NCBI RefSeq assembly: GCF_030766935.1
Contig: NZ_JASERL010000008.1
Location: forward strand, 310,001-374,000
Direction: 5' to 3'
Source of the DNA: Streptomyces sp. KL109B
GTDB taxonomy: Bacteria > Actinomycetota > Actinomycetes > Streptomycetales > Streptomycetaceae
Length of the DNA stretch: 64,000 nucleotides
Shown here: positions 63,813-64,000 of the stretch, piece by piece
Position numbering within the stretch: position 1 is the first letter of the stretch
Layout of the letters: each line of letters opens with the position of its first letter
Translations under genes and position numbers: made by a program
Notes under the pieces: generated by a model
Database searches by the model: none
Told to the model about the DNA's origin: nothing
Seen by the model: the letters and a program-made list of their open reading frames with translations, nothing else

Positions 63813-64000
63813 ATGCGCACAAGCCCCACCACTCGACCACGCACAGGCGTCGGACGCCGCAGACGGCTGCGTACGGCGGCCCTGGCGGTCGCGGCGACGG
63901 CGGCGCTCACGCTGCCCGTCGGCACGGCACACGCGGAGGACTCCGTCCTCGCATCCAAGCGCCTGAACATCACCATGCAGGCGCAGCAGAAGACGAACTG
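63813..64000 (+). CDS. secreted protein, 3' end beyond window
   Basis: The first 62 residues are visible: a basic region RTGVGRRRRLRT, a hydrophobic core AALAVAATAALTLPVG and a cleavage site AHA-ED near residue 41 make a clear Sec signal peptide. The mature part starts EDSVLASKRLNITMQAQQKT. ATG at 63813 follows AGGGAGG. The function cannot be read from this fragment. Confidence 0.75.
   Translation, partial: MRTSPTTRPRTGVGRRRRLRTAALAVAATAALTLPVGTAHAEDSVLASKRLNITMQAQQKTN

Overview
The window is chromosomal DNA from a Streptomyces-type actinomycete. It is very GC-rich, uses GTG and TTG starts freely, has Streptomyces-like proteins throughout (mycothiol-dependent-type enzyme, DUF397/DUF5753 regulators, TerD family), and carries dispersed GC-rich intergenic repeats. 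From memory, the set rpsA, coaE, gltD paralog, glpQ, uvrB, terC, aroQ, uvrA matches one conserved arm-proximal core block of Streptomyces chromosomes. It is therefore mostly ordinary core genome with small accessory patches. No insertion sequence, prophage, tRNA or rRNA was seen.

Layout. 1-5 kb: HrpB-type helicase (cut by the window edge), a methyltransferase and rpsA with a good promoter and terminator. 5-11 kb: a Tat-exported flavin amine oxidase, PAC2 protein, coaE, small proteins and an S4-domain protein. A two-repeat CRISPR-like element sits directly in front of coaE; its single spacer is a synonymous copy of the first codons of coaE. 11-20 kb: M20 peptidase plus YfcC transporter, UDGb DNA glycosylase, nitrate-type MFS, prolyl aminopeptidase, and a GntR regulator divergent from an NCS1 transporter with a TTGGTATACCAA operator between them. 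20-30 kb: a more accessory stretch with a nuclease-helicase of defence type, a 41-residue peptide gene, a small membrane protein, a nucleotidyltransferase, an RNA-ligase-like protein and a FUSC membrane protein. 30-39 kb: an abaA/whiJ-type regulatory trio, orphan GltD, DUF2293, CorA and a methyltransferase. 39.1-39.6 kb: a non-coding tandem-repeat island. 39.6-46.6 kb: PsuG-PsuK pseudouridine breakdown, formaldehyde dehydrogenase, cupin, MFS, Ogt and glycerophosphodiesterase. 46.8-64 kb: MHYT protein, uvrB, two TerD proteins, terC behind a yybP-ykoY (Mn2+) riboswitch, Ca2+/H+ antiporter, aroQ, MBL and mycothiol-type proteins, uvrA, a sugar kinase, a Tat Rieske lipoprotein, a regulator and the start of a secreted protein.

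Connections. uvrA, uvrB, ogt and terD each carry the actinobacterial RecA-independent DNA-damage (PafBC-type) promoter TTGTCAGTG-N8-TANNNT. This links nucleotide-excision repair, alkyl repair and a TerD protein in one predicted regulon. For uvrB and ogt the start codon falls at the predicted transcription start, so both mRNAs are probably leaderless. The CRISPR-like element at coaE is the most unusual object in the window.
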